Below, one piece after another: positions 12,303 to 22,093 of a stretch of DNA of 64,000 nucleotides. Numbering within the stretch: position 1 is the first letter of the stretch; each line of letters begins with the position of its first letter. The notes under the pieces are model-generated. The model worked only from the letters and a program-made list of their open reading frames with translations, was not told the origin of the DNA and ran no database searches. Source of the stretch: Acephala macrosclerotiorum (taxonomy: Eukaryota > Ascomycota > Leotiomycetes > Helotiales > Mollisiaceae); contig MU119288.1 of assembly GCA_014904845.1 (NCBI GenBank), forward strand, positions 134,057 through 198,056, read 5' to 3'. Both the position numbers and the translations under genes were made by a program.

Positions 12303-14512
12303 ATGACGGAATCAGAACCCATATCACTGGACACAAGTGCGATCAAGCAATGGAGGTCTATTGTCACACTCGTCCTCTTCGTCTTTACCAGCAAGTTACG
12401 CCTGGTGGCCGGGTAGATGAATCACCACGTGACTAACGATTGCGTCTAGATCTCACGGTACTCTTTCCGTTTCATATTCCCATATACGTTCCTCGACCGA
12501 TATTAGATGGCTTTCTGGACACTCTCGGGGCCTTACGAGTAATATCACCAAGACAAAAGACATCCCGAGATGAGCGCAAGGTCGGCGAAAATGATAAAGT
12601 CACACCCGTTGGCCCGAGTCGCTTCGTGCGACTGAACTTCCCCATGAACTTTGTCACAGCACCACTGATAGCGGATCTCTTCCTGCTTGCCATCTCGGCT
12701 ATTGGCCGAACAGAAGTCTACGGTGGTACCATCGGATCAAATAACATCTCGCCAATCGACATTATGGTATTCTTCCTTACGCTAGCATATATCGCTATCT
12801 CCATCGACGCCTCGGGTCTGATCAGGTGGCTGGCTTTCAAAGTGCTTGAAAAAGCAGGGAAACTTGGTCACAGACTGTTCTTCTACCTTTACGCCTTCTT
12901 CTTCTGTCTAGGAACCTTCATCGGCAACGATCCTATCATCTTGTCTGGTACAGCATTTCTGGCCTACATGACTAGAGTGTCGAGCAACATCGATCATCCG
13001 AGAGCATGGATCCATTCTCAGTTTTCCGTGGCAAACATTGCTTCAGCAATCCTCGTTTCTTCGAATCCAACGAATCTTGTCCTTTCTGGAGCTTTCAACA
13101 TCAAATTCATCAATTACACGGCAAACATGATCGTTCCTGTCGTGGCGACCGCCATCCTCCTGTTCCCGTTCTTGCTCTATATCGTCTTTGCTGACCCTCA
13201 CCTCATTCCACTCTCAATCACGATGTACGAGCTTCCCGAAGAGGCAAGGAGAAAGCCGCCAGTCAACCCAAATATTCCCAATGCCAGAGGCAATGCCGAG
13301 GAGGAGGAGAACAATCTCCCAGCTGCAGAAAAGAAGAAGCTTCTTGAGCAAGGAAAATCAGTCTCGCTCGAAGAGGTCATGAACCCATTCTTGGACAAGG
13401 GAGGAGCAGCTTTCGGAGCAATCATTATGGCTACAACTCTCATTACTTTGCTAGCACTCAATGCTTCAGATCAGAGCAAGGGCGAACATCCAGTCTTCTG
13501 GGTCACCTTACCAGCTGCCTTTGTCATGTTTTGCTGGGACCTGACATTCGGCTGGATCCATCGAAAAGAAACAAGGGAAATCGCCAATAAAGGACGCGAA
13601 GAAATCAAACTTGCTCGAGCCGAACAAGCGGAACGAGAGAGCAAAGAGAAAGAGAAGCAAGCGACACAAGCAGCAGGCGAGCAGGAAAACAGAGACGACC
13701 TGGGCATTCTTCAACCCGCTTCTACGCAGACTGCAGGTCTTTCAGAAGCAACAGAAGCATCTGTAGAACAAAAGTTTGAACCAAAGAGTCGGATTGTGAG
13801 CCGCACTGATAGCGGCAGCAGTTCCGACGAAGAGAAACGAATTCACTCCGAACGTATCTCGCATCCCATCACGCTCCACCAGGAGAAGGGACCAACGACA
13901 TTAACGTCTCTCGTAGCGGATATGTGGAGATGGTCACAAGAAACGTTCCCGACTGTTACGGCTGTAGCAGCCCATCTACCATTCGCGCTCATACCCTTCG
14001 CATTCTGCATGTTCATCTTGGTCCAAGGCCTCGTGACGAAAGGGTGGGTTCCGGTATTTGCTTATGGATGGGATCATTGGGTTAATAATACTGGAACTGT
14101 GGGTGCGATTGCGGGGATGGGGTTCATCTCCGTTATTCTTTGCAATTTTGCAGGAACGAACATTGGGACCACGATCCTACTTTGTCGTGTTATTCAGACG
14201 TGGCAGATGATTCATCACGTGAATGGGATACCGATTACAGATCGGACGTTCTGGGGAACTGTGTATGGAATGGCACTTGGTGTGAACTTCGGTGCGTTCT
14301 CAACAGCGTTCAGTGCTTCATTGGCAGGTCTGTTGTGGAGAGACATCCTGGCGAAGAAGCATATTACGGTCAGGAGGCTAGAGTTCGCGAGAGTCAATCT
14401 GCCGATTATTAGTATTGCGATGGCGGTGGGATGTGGGGTGTTAGTTGGCGAGGTTTATGTGATGAGGAATAACGAGCCTTATGACGCACAAGTTACGATG
14501 ATTGCATTATAG
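12303..14512 (+). CDS. ArsB/NhaD/citrate-type ion transporter
   Basis: Exons 12303-12390 and 12450-14512 give 716 aa. The protein belongs to the ion-transporter superfamily with arsenite pumps, NhaD antiporters and DASS/citrate carriers. It has about 11-12 membrane segments, including the paired re-entrant regions FCLGTFIGNDPIILSGTAFL and VSSNPTNLVLSGAF in the first half and FISVILCNFAGTNIGTTILL in the second. The two halves are separated by a roughly 200-residue charged, disordered cytosolic loop (ARAEQAERESKEKEKQA). The first intron starts with GCAAGT and contains GACTAAC, so it is a GC-AG intron. Only this choice closes the frame (TSN-LTVLFPF). Fungal members are usually annotated as arsenical pump or sodium/sulphate carriers, but the substrate cannot be decided here. 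The gene looks intact. Confidence 0.88.
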
Positions 14513-15139
14513 AAAAGTTGCTGGCGAATTGGAAGTTTGTACATATTCTGGAGTATTACCTAGCAGGATTGAGCTAGTTGCCAATAGATGATTTTATATA
14601 CTCTACGGTTCACATTAGTAAGATCTGAGTCTAGGAGTGGAGGAGGAACTTAGTGAATTGCTATAGTCGCCGTCAGGTGTTTAGCGTAGTGACATTGCCA
14701 TACACAAATAAGATACATGGGTACTTTACCATACGGTCTATACTTATCTCTTCCACACCCAATGGTAACAGTAAAAACGTGCACGCAAACAAGGTAATGG
14801 AATTACCTTTCAGTGGAGCAAAAGGGAGAATTGACGACAAGTTGGTCAAATCTACAGGTTAGAGCCAAAATGCCTACTCCCATAAAGGACTTGTGTGCAC
14901 TTTCAGGTGCACAGTTTTATTATTACCATTGGGTATGGGAAAAATACCTATAACCAAGAGTAGAACAAAGGAAGAACGTCAGTCTGGAGTTGAGAGTAGT
15001 ACCATGAGACTTGTTCTTTGGTATATATTATATGGATTTGTCGATCCCATTTCCTTCTTGAAACACATTTTGGATATTTGGTCTGTCGACTTTCTATCCT
15101 TTGCTTGCTGACTTGAGACAATTTACACAACTCATAAAA
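14513..15139. other. intergenic with AA9 promoter
   Basis: There is no coding signal. A TATATTATATGG element at about 15022-15033 lies some 110 nt before the AA9 start codon and could be its old TATA box. Confidence 0.4.
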
Positions 15140-15723
15140 ATGAAGCTATTCGCACCGTTCCTCCTTCTGGCAGCTTCTGCTCAAGCCCATTGTGAGTACC
15201 GTTCTGAGCATCTGGATACAATAAAATTTCCTTCTGACCGAAACGAACAGACAGATTCTCAAAACTGATCGTAGACGGAACGACCGACGCCAAAGAATGG
15301 GTCTACATCCGCGAGACCAAGAGTTACCAAGATGATCACAGAGTCATAGACGTCAATAGCGTAGACCTCCGTTGCTTCCAAACGAAGGGCTCAGCAGGAA
15401 CTGCGACAATTGCTGCCGGAGGATCACTTAGCTTCGTCGCAGACTAAGGTGTTGATCGTCCAGGGCCTGTCCAGTTCTACATGGCCAGGGTACCGGACGG
15501 ACGACGATTGGTGCTTTGGATGGGTCAGGGAAAGTCTGGTTCAAGGTGGCGTGTTAGGGACACACTATTACTAGGAAAGGGGTTGAATGGCCAACCTACA
15601 GTACGCAAAACCTCACCATTTCCTAGTTATGTACACTGACACTGGCAAAGCCCCAACAATCCAGAAGAACGTGTCGTTCAAATACCGAAGAACCTTCCAA
15701 GTGGTGACTATCTTGTCTGTATT

Positions 15724-16440
15724 CCCTACGAAAGCAACGCTCCGGACTTTCACTCCGGACTCTTGAAAAGGCTAACCACAGAGCTTGAAAATATCCACTT
15801 TAAACTTTTACAAAGGTTTTATAACGTTCATAAACTCTTTACAAAGGTTTTATAACATTTACAAGGCTTTAAAACTATATAAAGAAGGTGAATAAGCTTT
15901 CGTATGCTTTTATAGAGGTTAAAATCAAAGATTAAAGCCACTCGAAGAAATCCCGAGCATTTATAAAAGCTTTTATCTTTTGGAATTTAAAAGTTGAGAC
16001 TACCCGAGGAGATTCCGAGTATTATAGGGGCCCTTGTCTTTCGAAATGCTTCGAGCCGCTTAAAAAAAAGTTGCTAAACGTGCTTTAAACGTGCTTTAAA
16101 GTCTATTTTCTCGAATATTAACGTTAAAAAAACGAGAATAAAAAGAATTATTTTAAAATCAAAAATTTAATTAAAGCAAATCCTTACATGCAAGCATAAT
16201 GAGCGCAAGCAGGCAAGCAAGCAAGTATAAATATAAAGAGCAGCTCAAAAAGAAGGGCTTTTATAGAAATGAAAGTGGGCTCATTGCGACTCACTACGGC
16301 TCACTCGAGCTTTAGTACTTTTGGCGCCCATTCCTTGGCAGACCCAGTCGCAAAACGGACAGTCCAATAAGAAGAGGTTATTGGAAGTCTGTGCTCTCCC
16401 TGTTTTTTGGCATAAAAGTCCGGAGCATGCTTTTGTAGGG
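15724..16440. mobile_element. 717-bp non-autonomous TIR element inserted in the AA9 gene
   Basis: The left end reads CCCTACGAAAGCAACGCTCC and continues into GGACTTT. The reverse complement of the right end reads CCCTACAAAAGCATGCTCCG and continues likewise. The ends therefore form inverted repeats of about 26-27 bp with two or three differences. ATT is present on both sides (15721-15723 and 16441-16443), and the AA9 frame reads across the junction as LVCIESIALHQ when one copy is removed. The interior is AT-rich with no transposase. It is a MITE-like element. A 3-bp duplication is compatible with PIF/Harbinger-type integration, though the superfamily is not proven. Confidence 0.88.
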
Positions 16441-16564
16441 ATTGAGAGTATTGCGTTGCATCAAGCATAGCAAGCTGGCGGTGCCCAGTTCTACCTTTCT
16501 TGTGCGCAGGTCAAAGTTACAAATGGCGGAAGTGGGACTCCAGGTCCTCTTGTGGCGTTTCCTG

Positions 16565-16701
16565 TCAAACGGAGGTGCTGTGAGTGATCAATCTTGATTG
16601 ATTGAAGCCTTATTTTACAGTCCGAATGCCCTCTTTTATCATGTCCTGCCGATCGTCATTTCCAGAGTGGGGCATCAACCCCTGACTTTCGACATTTCCT
16701 G
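16565..16701. mobile_element. second small insertion in AA9, flanked by TTTCCTG
   Basis: TTTCCTG occurs at 16558-16564 and again at 16695-16701. Removing one copy and the 130 bp between them joins PLVAF to PGVYKVSDPG in perfect AA9 frame. The inserted sequence has no terminal inverted repeat I could find, so it may be a decayed small element or a templated insertion. Confidence 0.55.
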
Positions 16702-16914
16702 GAGTGTACAAGGTCTCGGATCCTGGTCTTATTCTGCCGGTCTATCCAGTCCCTACTAGCTATACTCCACCTAGACCTGCTGTCTGGGAGGGTTAAACAT
16801 TTAGGAAACATGAGAGAGGATTGTGAGAAGGGTTCACGGGAGAATAACCAGTAGATAATCGACAAAAAACTATTGTATCGTAAGAGTCCCCAATGCAGCC
16901 CCGATCTCAATGCC

Positions 16915-17928
16915 TTACACTAGTGGTAATGTCCTACCTACGGGATCTAACTCCTTAATACCTTCCGGAGTAACATTAATCAATTTCCACTCCTCATCGC
17001 TAACATTGACCTGATTTTCCTCTTTCCACCTCAGAATCCCCTCAAAATCCCTGCATTTCTGCTCAACACTAAAATCCGGAAACGGACCCGGCGTACCCCG
17101 TACTTTCCCAAAAGTAATCATCTCCATATCAGCATGACACATCAACGCCTGCAACAACATATACTGGCAATGCCCAAGATGTGCTTCGAAGGGGAATGAG
17201 TCTGTATGAGTCCAGAATTCGCCGTAGTAGTCTTTGTGAGCAAGCTTGCGAAACATGTTGAGGCAGTGGATTTGGTGGAAGACGTTGGGGAGCGCCATGT
17301 AGGTCTTCTTGTTCGGGTTGGGGTGGTTTGGAATGTTGTAGCTAGACGGCCAGGGCCAAAGCTCCGAGGGGTTTTTGCCCGTTGGGATCATTTCTGAGGC
17401 GGTGAAGGCCAGGGCGTGAGTATCGGCCAAACGCTCCCACGCCGCGTCGACGTCTGGAGATGGTGGGAGTTGGAAGAGTGATGGTGGATTCTGAGGCCAG
17501 AATGAGCCGTTGGTGTGGATGTTGGTGAAGCTGATGGGGAGCTTGTCGAAGATGGGTGCTACGAAAGGTCAATCCTGGTTACATGAAAGTTCGAGGAAAG
17601 CGAGACGATGGAGATGGCGCTTACAGTACGTGCTCGTGAGTTTGATTAATCGATTGTTGCTGTTGGTCTCGATGCTCTTCGTGTTCTGGTAGGAATGGAA
17701 TAGAACAGTAATTGCGGCGATGAAGAGGAGGCAATTGATTGTCGCGATGATGACGCTGAGATTAGCGATACATGAGCTCGACGGGTCGAAGTCATGTCGT
17801 GTATTACGCAACTTCAAGGAGGAGAGAAATCGTCTCCATGGTGAAGTGGGAGAATGATGTTGGAGTAGAAACTCTTCGTCCTCGCGATCGTTGTTGAGGC
17901 TATCATTGTCCTTCACGGGTTGGTACAT
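16915..17928 (-). CDS. UstYa-family (DUF3328) oxidase-like membrane protein
   Basis: Exons (minus) 17928-17625 and 17558-16915 give 315 aa. The layout is that of DUF3328/UstYa: a short charged cytosolic N-terminus, one membrane helix at about residues 54-78 (IANLSVIIATINCLLFIAAI) and a lumenal domain. The HQIHC motif is at about 196-200 and HLGHC at about 228-232, the two HxxHC copper/metal-type motifs of this family, with the PPSPDVDAAWERL signature before them. UstYa-family proteins perform oxidative cyclisation in fungal dikaritin RiPP pathways and act on other peptides. It diverges from the repeat precursor gene about 580 bp away and shares the intergenic promoter, which is the classic arrangement. 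The gene appears intact. The precise reaction is unknown. Confidence 0.92.
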
Positions 17929-18506
17929 TGTGTCTTCGTATGGTGTAGAAAGTGGTGGGGGTCTGGGATAGAAGTGAGGAGGGCTTCGGGGAATCAGTTG
18001 TCTCAACGAAATAGCTTTGATCAGGCTCTGCGGACAACGTCAAGGCCAAGTTATTGTAGGATCCTTACCTCACAATTGATAATCACTTTCATGCTGGGCG
18101 AAGGAGCGTTTCGAGCAGTCTGCATCTGAGCGTGTGTAAGCGTGTGGTTACATCGCAGGGGGCGTAGGTAGACACCTGAAGATATCACACTTCATGGCTA
18201 TTCTTGAACCGTCGTGATTCCTTCGTTCACACACGCTCCTTTGTTGCAGATATGAATCGCTGTCAGAGAAGACAGAAGTGTTCGCTGATATGGCAGACAT
18301 ATTTGGAGCTTCCTGATATGGCACACTAGAGTCCTTCAGCCATCCAAGTAACCCGCAACATGTAGCCTTGCTTTTCAAGTTCAAAGGGGATTGCATACTC
18401 AGAAGGGCATATAAGTCTCGACTGTCCCCTTAACTTCGCATCAACAAACTTCTATCAAAAATACTCTCATCTCAAGCTAAACTTCTTCAATCTCGCCCTC
18501 GCCAAG
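17929..18506. promoter_or_regulatory. bidirectional promoter of the candidate RiPP locus
   Basis: This region lies between the divergent UstYa-like gene and the precursor gene. TATAAG at 18410-18415 lies about 95 nt upstream of the precursor ATG and is followed by a CT- and A-rich leader ending in CGCCAAG-ATG. Shared control of both genes is inferred from layout only. Confidence 0.6.
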
Positions 18507-19030
18507 ATGCAATACACCAAATTCCTTCTCTGCCTTGCAGGCGTCTCTTCCATTGCCTCCGCCTTGGCCATCCCAAGTGTCGAGAACGCTGTCTCTATCC
18601 GTGCTGAGGAGGCATACACCGGACCGGGAGGTAAGTGAAGCTCCTGAAAATTGTGATACTCCTGACCATTTACTGACCAAAGTGCAGGCGTGTCTATTCT
18701 CAACCGAGATGTTGATGCCTATACTGGACCTGGAGGTAAGCGAGCTCGGTCATGATTGTGTACCCCAGACTTATCTATGTTTAGGAGTTTCCCTCCTCAA
18801 CCGAGAGGTGGAGTCTGATGCCTACACTGGGCCAGGAGGTTTGTGACACTCATACTAAATGTACGATACTATGATTGACGATGAACTACGTAGGAGTGTC
18901 CATTCTCAATCGAGAAGAAGCCTCGACCGAGGCCTACACTGGCCCAGGTGGTAAGTTCACACTGGCACGAAAGCACAGCTAGTGCCAAATTGAATCATGC
19001 ACAGGTGTATCCATCTTGAACCGCAAGTAA
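18507..19030 (+). CDS. candidate RiPP precursor with four repeated cores, one intron per repeat
   Basis: Exons 18507-18630, 18688-18735, 18785-18838, 18894-18950 and 19005-19030 close to 102 aa. Residues 1-21 are a clear secretory signal (MQYTKFLLCLAGVSSIASALA). Four copies of AYTGPGGVS[I/L]LNR follow at residues 36-48, 52-64, 70-82 and 89-101. They are separated by acidic spacers (AEE, DVD, EVESD, EEASTE), and the protein ends in a single Lys. Each intron (57, 49, 55 and 54 nt) falls after the first base of the second Gly codon of the core, so each inner exon is symmetric phase 1-1. The Arg ending each core followed by an acidic spacer suggests proteolytic release. The conserved Tyr is a candidate for oxidative cross-linking by UstYa-type enzymes. 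The repeat sequence matches no dikaritin I know. A secreted KEX-processed repeat peptide without modification is the main alternative. Confidence 0.88.
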
Positions 19031-20355
19031 AACTCTGGAGGTATGTCAATGGTTGGGAAAAGTGAGGGTGTAAAGGAACTCGATTGGGAAGGACGCACTC
19101 GTTACGCGGAGATTTCATGGTAGCAATATAGGAATGAAGGCACAAATTTGACGAGACACTATTACATGACCAAAGTGATTGATGCCTAGAAACTTAGTCC
19201 TGCGTATGTGAATATTTCTGTTGAAGTGTACAAAATAAGGAAGAATATAGCACGGAAGGAGTGTGGTGGTTGCTTCGTCCGCCCGTTTTCGGATCGTGCC
19301 GCAAATTGCCCTGACAAGCAGTGCGTAGACCTTGCATGTTTTCCCTCGGCCCAAGAAATCGATTTTCTAGAGGGCGGCGCATTCTCTGACTTTGATGCAA
19401 GGACGAATGGAACCCTTTTGGATGCATCTGACACGTGCGTGGGGCCGTGGGGCCAATCACATCGTCTGTCCTCACAGGTGATTCCGTAAGATTACCGGGC
19501 CAAGCCTTCCTTAGGACGGATTAATCTTAGCCTAGATCCAATTATTCCCTACACCATGTCATACATGAAGCTTACATGCAGCTGACATAAGGCTTGGATG
19601 GATCCGCACTGTTTTGTAGCCTTGTCTATACCGAGCCTCACAGCAAACAAAAATAATATGGGAATAACAATGCGGCGCTGTAGATTATTCTTCAACCTAT
19701 GCCCCTTATAGCAGGAACAATAGGGTAAGCTTGGACAACAATGATGCGATCTTTGACTAGCATGGGTAATGCGGATCACTGGAGCCAGACTAGTCTTTGT
19801 TGCAAACTTGTTATCTTTGCCACTGCAGTCATGAGGCGATGCTTTTGGAGGTATAGCCTTTCCGTCATGAATTCTAAAGAGAAGCTATCAAGTCCGATGC
19901 CTTGATTTTCCCTGCGTGGTCAATTGTGGCTTCACTAGGAGGACTCGGCTACAATGATTGTGACAATGCTATTCAAACTCATGCTAGGCTTCGGGACTGT
20001 ACCACTCGATATTCCATAAATGGAAAGGCTGAGAAGACGCCGCATCGCAAGCTTTGCGATGGCCGGACTCGCGAGAGGTAGACTTAGGCTACCTGCATAT
20101 GAGCACGAGAAAATGGCACACCGTTCTTACATGGTGGGCGATCATGTTCCCATGAACCACGACACAAGGCTTTTTTAGGCTTCAGAGCAAACTGTAATTG
20201 ACTGCCACGTAGGCGCCCATCTACAGAGTATCTACGCCCTCCCTTTTTCGAGTCGTGAATGTCTGTCTTGCTTGAAAGATTTTTGAATTGCACACGCGAA
20301 TCAGGGCAACGTTAGACAGCATAGGCTCATCTACATCTAGAGCCATTCGTTGAAC
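19031..20355. other. intergenic inside the candidate RiPP locus
   Basis: This holds the 3' region of the precursor and the promoter of the second HxxHC gene. No additional gene model closes. Short open frames occur on both strands without family signal. Confidence 0.4.
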
Positions 20356-21195
20356 ATGGATGAAGCCTCCATTAACTTGCTTCGGCCATCCTGGACAAAA
20401 GAAGTTCATGGGTCATGTGACCGGTCTATCGACGGCACTGAATTCGAAGCCGAGGAGCAGTTCAGAGACGCACAAGCTGAAGCAAAGAAACTCAAGCGAT
20501 CCCGATCGATGTTATATCTCTACATTGGACTTCTTGCGATGATAGAAGCACTTGCTTTTATTGCATATATCCAGGTTTCCAAGATCGACGTTGCCTCGTC
20601 GAGCCTTCCGACGCCCACCACATGGAAGCATTGCGGCAATACATCTAAACAAGCAATCGCAAACAACTGCGTCTTGGATTTCATAGCAGGTGCTTGGGTT
20701 CCAAACGAATGCTACGATCCGGAGCTAGAAGCAGAATTCTTCAATATCAAAGACTGGCACTGGTACGCGGACGCAGACGGCGAACAAGAGCTCTCAATTG
20801 AAAGCATCAGAAAAAATGGAGGACCAAATCCGATATATGTTTCGCTCGAGTACCACTGGGTCCATTGCGCGTATACGTGGAGGAAGCTGCATCGTGCGAG
20901 GATAATGCAAAGGCCGATTGATACTCATGTCGGAGACTATGAGCATACTGTGAGTAAGTCGACTTCCTTGAGCCATATTTCCTCTTCTGTTAGTTTCAAC
21001 TAGTTCTACTCGCTGTAATGCCAGAAGCAGACATTCGGCTCCCGAATAACTCCCGATATGTCTGAAAGAAGTATACTGACTCAAGGATGTCTGGTGCAGG
21101 TGCATTGTGCTACTGGTCTCGCAGCTCATAAAGATGGCAGCGACACAAGGCCTGTCAGCAAGTTCACTCGTCACTTCGAGACCTGTACATACTGA
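20356..21195 (+). CDS. membrane protein with two HxxHC motifs, distant UstYa-like
   Basis: Exons 20356-20949 and 21100-21195 give 229 aa. A cytosolic N-terminus of about 50 residues precedes one membrane helix (about 52-74, MLYLYIGLLAMIEALAFIAY). The lumenal part has several cysteines and two motifs: HWVHC at 167-171 within EYHWVHCAYTWRKLHRA, and HTVHC at 197-201. The 150-nt intron lies exactly between the Thr and Val codons of the second motif. The type II topology and paired HxxHC spacing parallel UstYa/DUF3328, but the surrounding YTWRKLHRA block differs and belongs to a separate group of fungal proteins. It lies 1.3 kb downstream of the precursor on the same strand. A second tailoring oxidase is a reasonable inference, not a demonstration. 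Confidence 0.82.
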
Positions 21196-21457
21196 ATAAT
21201 AGTCAAGAGTCGCGTCGTGAATGGTTATGGTGTTGTGGGTTCGGGTGGACACGGGGCTTTCCATACTACTTGATCGGAGTGAGTAAGGGGCATCTAGTTC
21301 AGGAGATGGCTACTCAATAGTTGTGCCCTCAATATGAATGAATTGCTGCTGCCTCGCGATCTTTTCTGAAGCTTTTGCAGCGTGTTGTTGATCTTTTTCG
21401 AAGAAGGCAGGTCGTCAGCACGGAAGGCGTCCGGCCACATCTCTGCCATGCCACGTG

Positions 21458-21994
21458 ACGCGGGTACGGCACACCATGTGGTCGAGGTGTGCAACTTTCG
21501 AAAAATCGAAAAATCGAAAAATCGAAAAATTGAAAAAATTGAAAAACCGAAAAATAATTAAAATATTAGTTTTTTTTTAATTAAATTATAATAATATTTT
21601 GTATTAAAAATAATTATAAATTTTTTTATTTTTTTATTATAAAATTATATTTATAAAATTATATTTTAAATATTAAATTATAAATATATAATTAAATAAA
21701 AAAAATTATTTAATGTATATTTTATTTTATTATAATATAATTAAATTATAATCGTATTTTTAATTATAATTATAAAATATATTTTTATTTTATTTTTTAA
21801 TTAAATAATATTTAATATAATTTATATTTTATAAATATATATATATTTATATTTATTTTATATTTTAAATAAAAACAATTTTTATAATTATTAAAATTAT
21901 ATTTTTTAATGTAATTTAATGCAAAAACGATATTTCGATTTTTCGATTTTTCGAAAGTTGCATACCTCGACCACATGGTGTGCCGTACGCGGGG
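21458..21994. mobile_element. 521-bp TIR element with AT-rich core
   Basis: The left end at 21466 begins ACGGCACACCATGTGGTCGA. The right end (reverse complement from 21986) begins with the same 20 bases. The inverted repeat extends about 50-60 bp through GCAACTTTCGAAAAATCG units with very few mismatches. The flanks are ACGCGGGT (21458-21465) and ACGCGGGG (21987-21994), an apparent 8-bp target duplication with one mismatch, as hAT elements make. TA at both borders is an alternative Tc1/mariner reading. The core is nearly pure AT and encodes nothing, so it is a non-autonomous element later degraded. Confidence 0.85.
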
Positions 21995-22093
21995 CAACTT
22001 CACTTCATCTTCGCAGGCATCCGTTGTGCTCCCCATCTGTCTTGACATCGATGTTATATCTTCCCAAGGACGTCAACATAATACACCCTCAAA

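Larger units (their letters stand above)
15140..16796 (+). pseudogene. AA9 (formerly GH61) lytic polysaccharide monooxygenase, broken
   Basis: The first exon encodes a signal peptide (MKLFAPFLLLAASAQA) and the mature N-terminal His of the copper brace. An intron splits the next codon and the frame resumes as HYRFSKLIVDGTTDAKEW. Family landmarks follow in order: [62 protein letters not shown] and, near the end, YKVSDPGLILPVYPVPTSYT. The gene is dead several times over: TAA at 15445-15447, a frame slip near 15495, further TAG codons, a 717-bp element inserted at 15724, a TAG at about 16463 and a second insertion near 16565. Many stops are explained by C-to-T or G-to-A changes, as expected from RIP. 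The ancestral enzyme was a secreted, copper-dependent cellulose-cleaving protein. Confidence 0.92.

Noticed and set aside
13198..13714. Minus-strand open frames inside the transporter
   Set aside because: They are antisense shadows. The plus strand has clear membrane-transporter sequence.
18457..18703. Minus-strand open frames across the precursor gene
   Set aside because: They lack introns and family signal and are explained as shadows of the repeated plus-strand exons.
18507..19030. Alpha-pheromone precursor
   Set aside because: The leader and (D/E)A spacers are reminiscent, but the cores lack the WC...C pattern of ascomycete alpha-factors and the gene sits beside UstYa-like genes.
21500..21950. 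Possible centromere or mitochondrial insertion because of extreme AT
   Set aside because: The stretch is bounded by matching inverted ends and a target duplication, so a degraded transposable element explains it.
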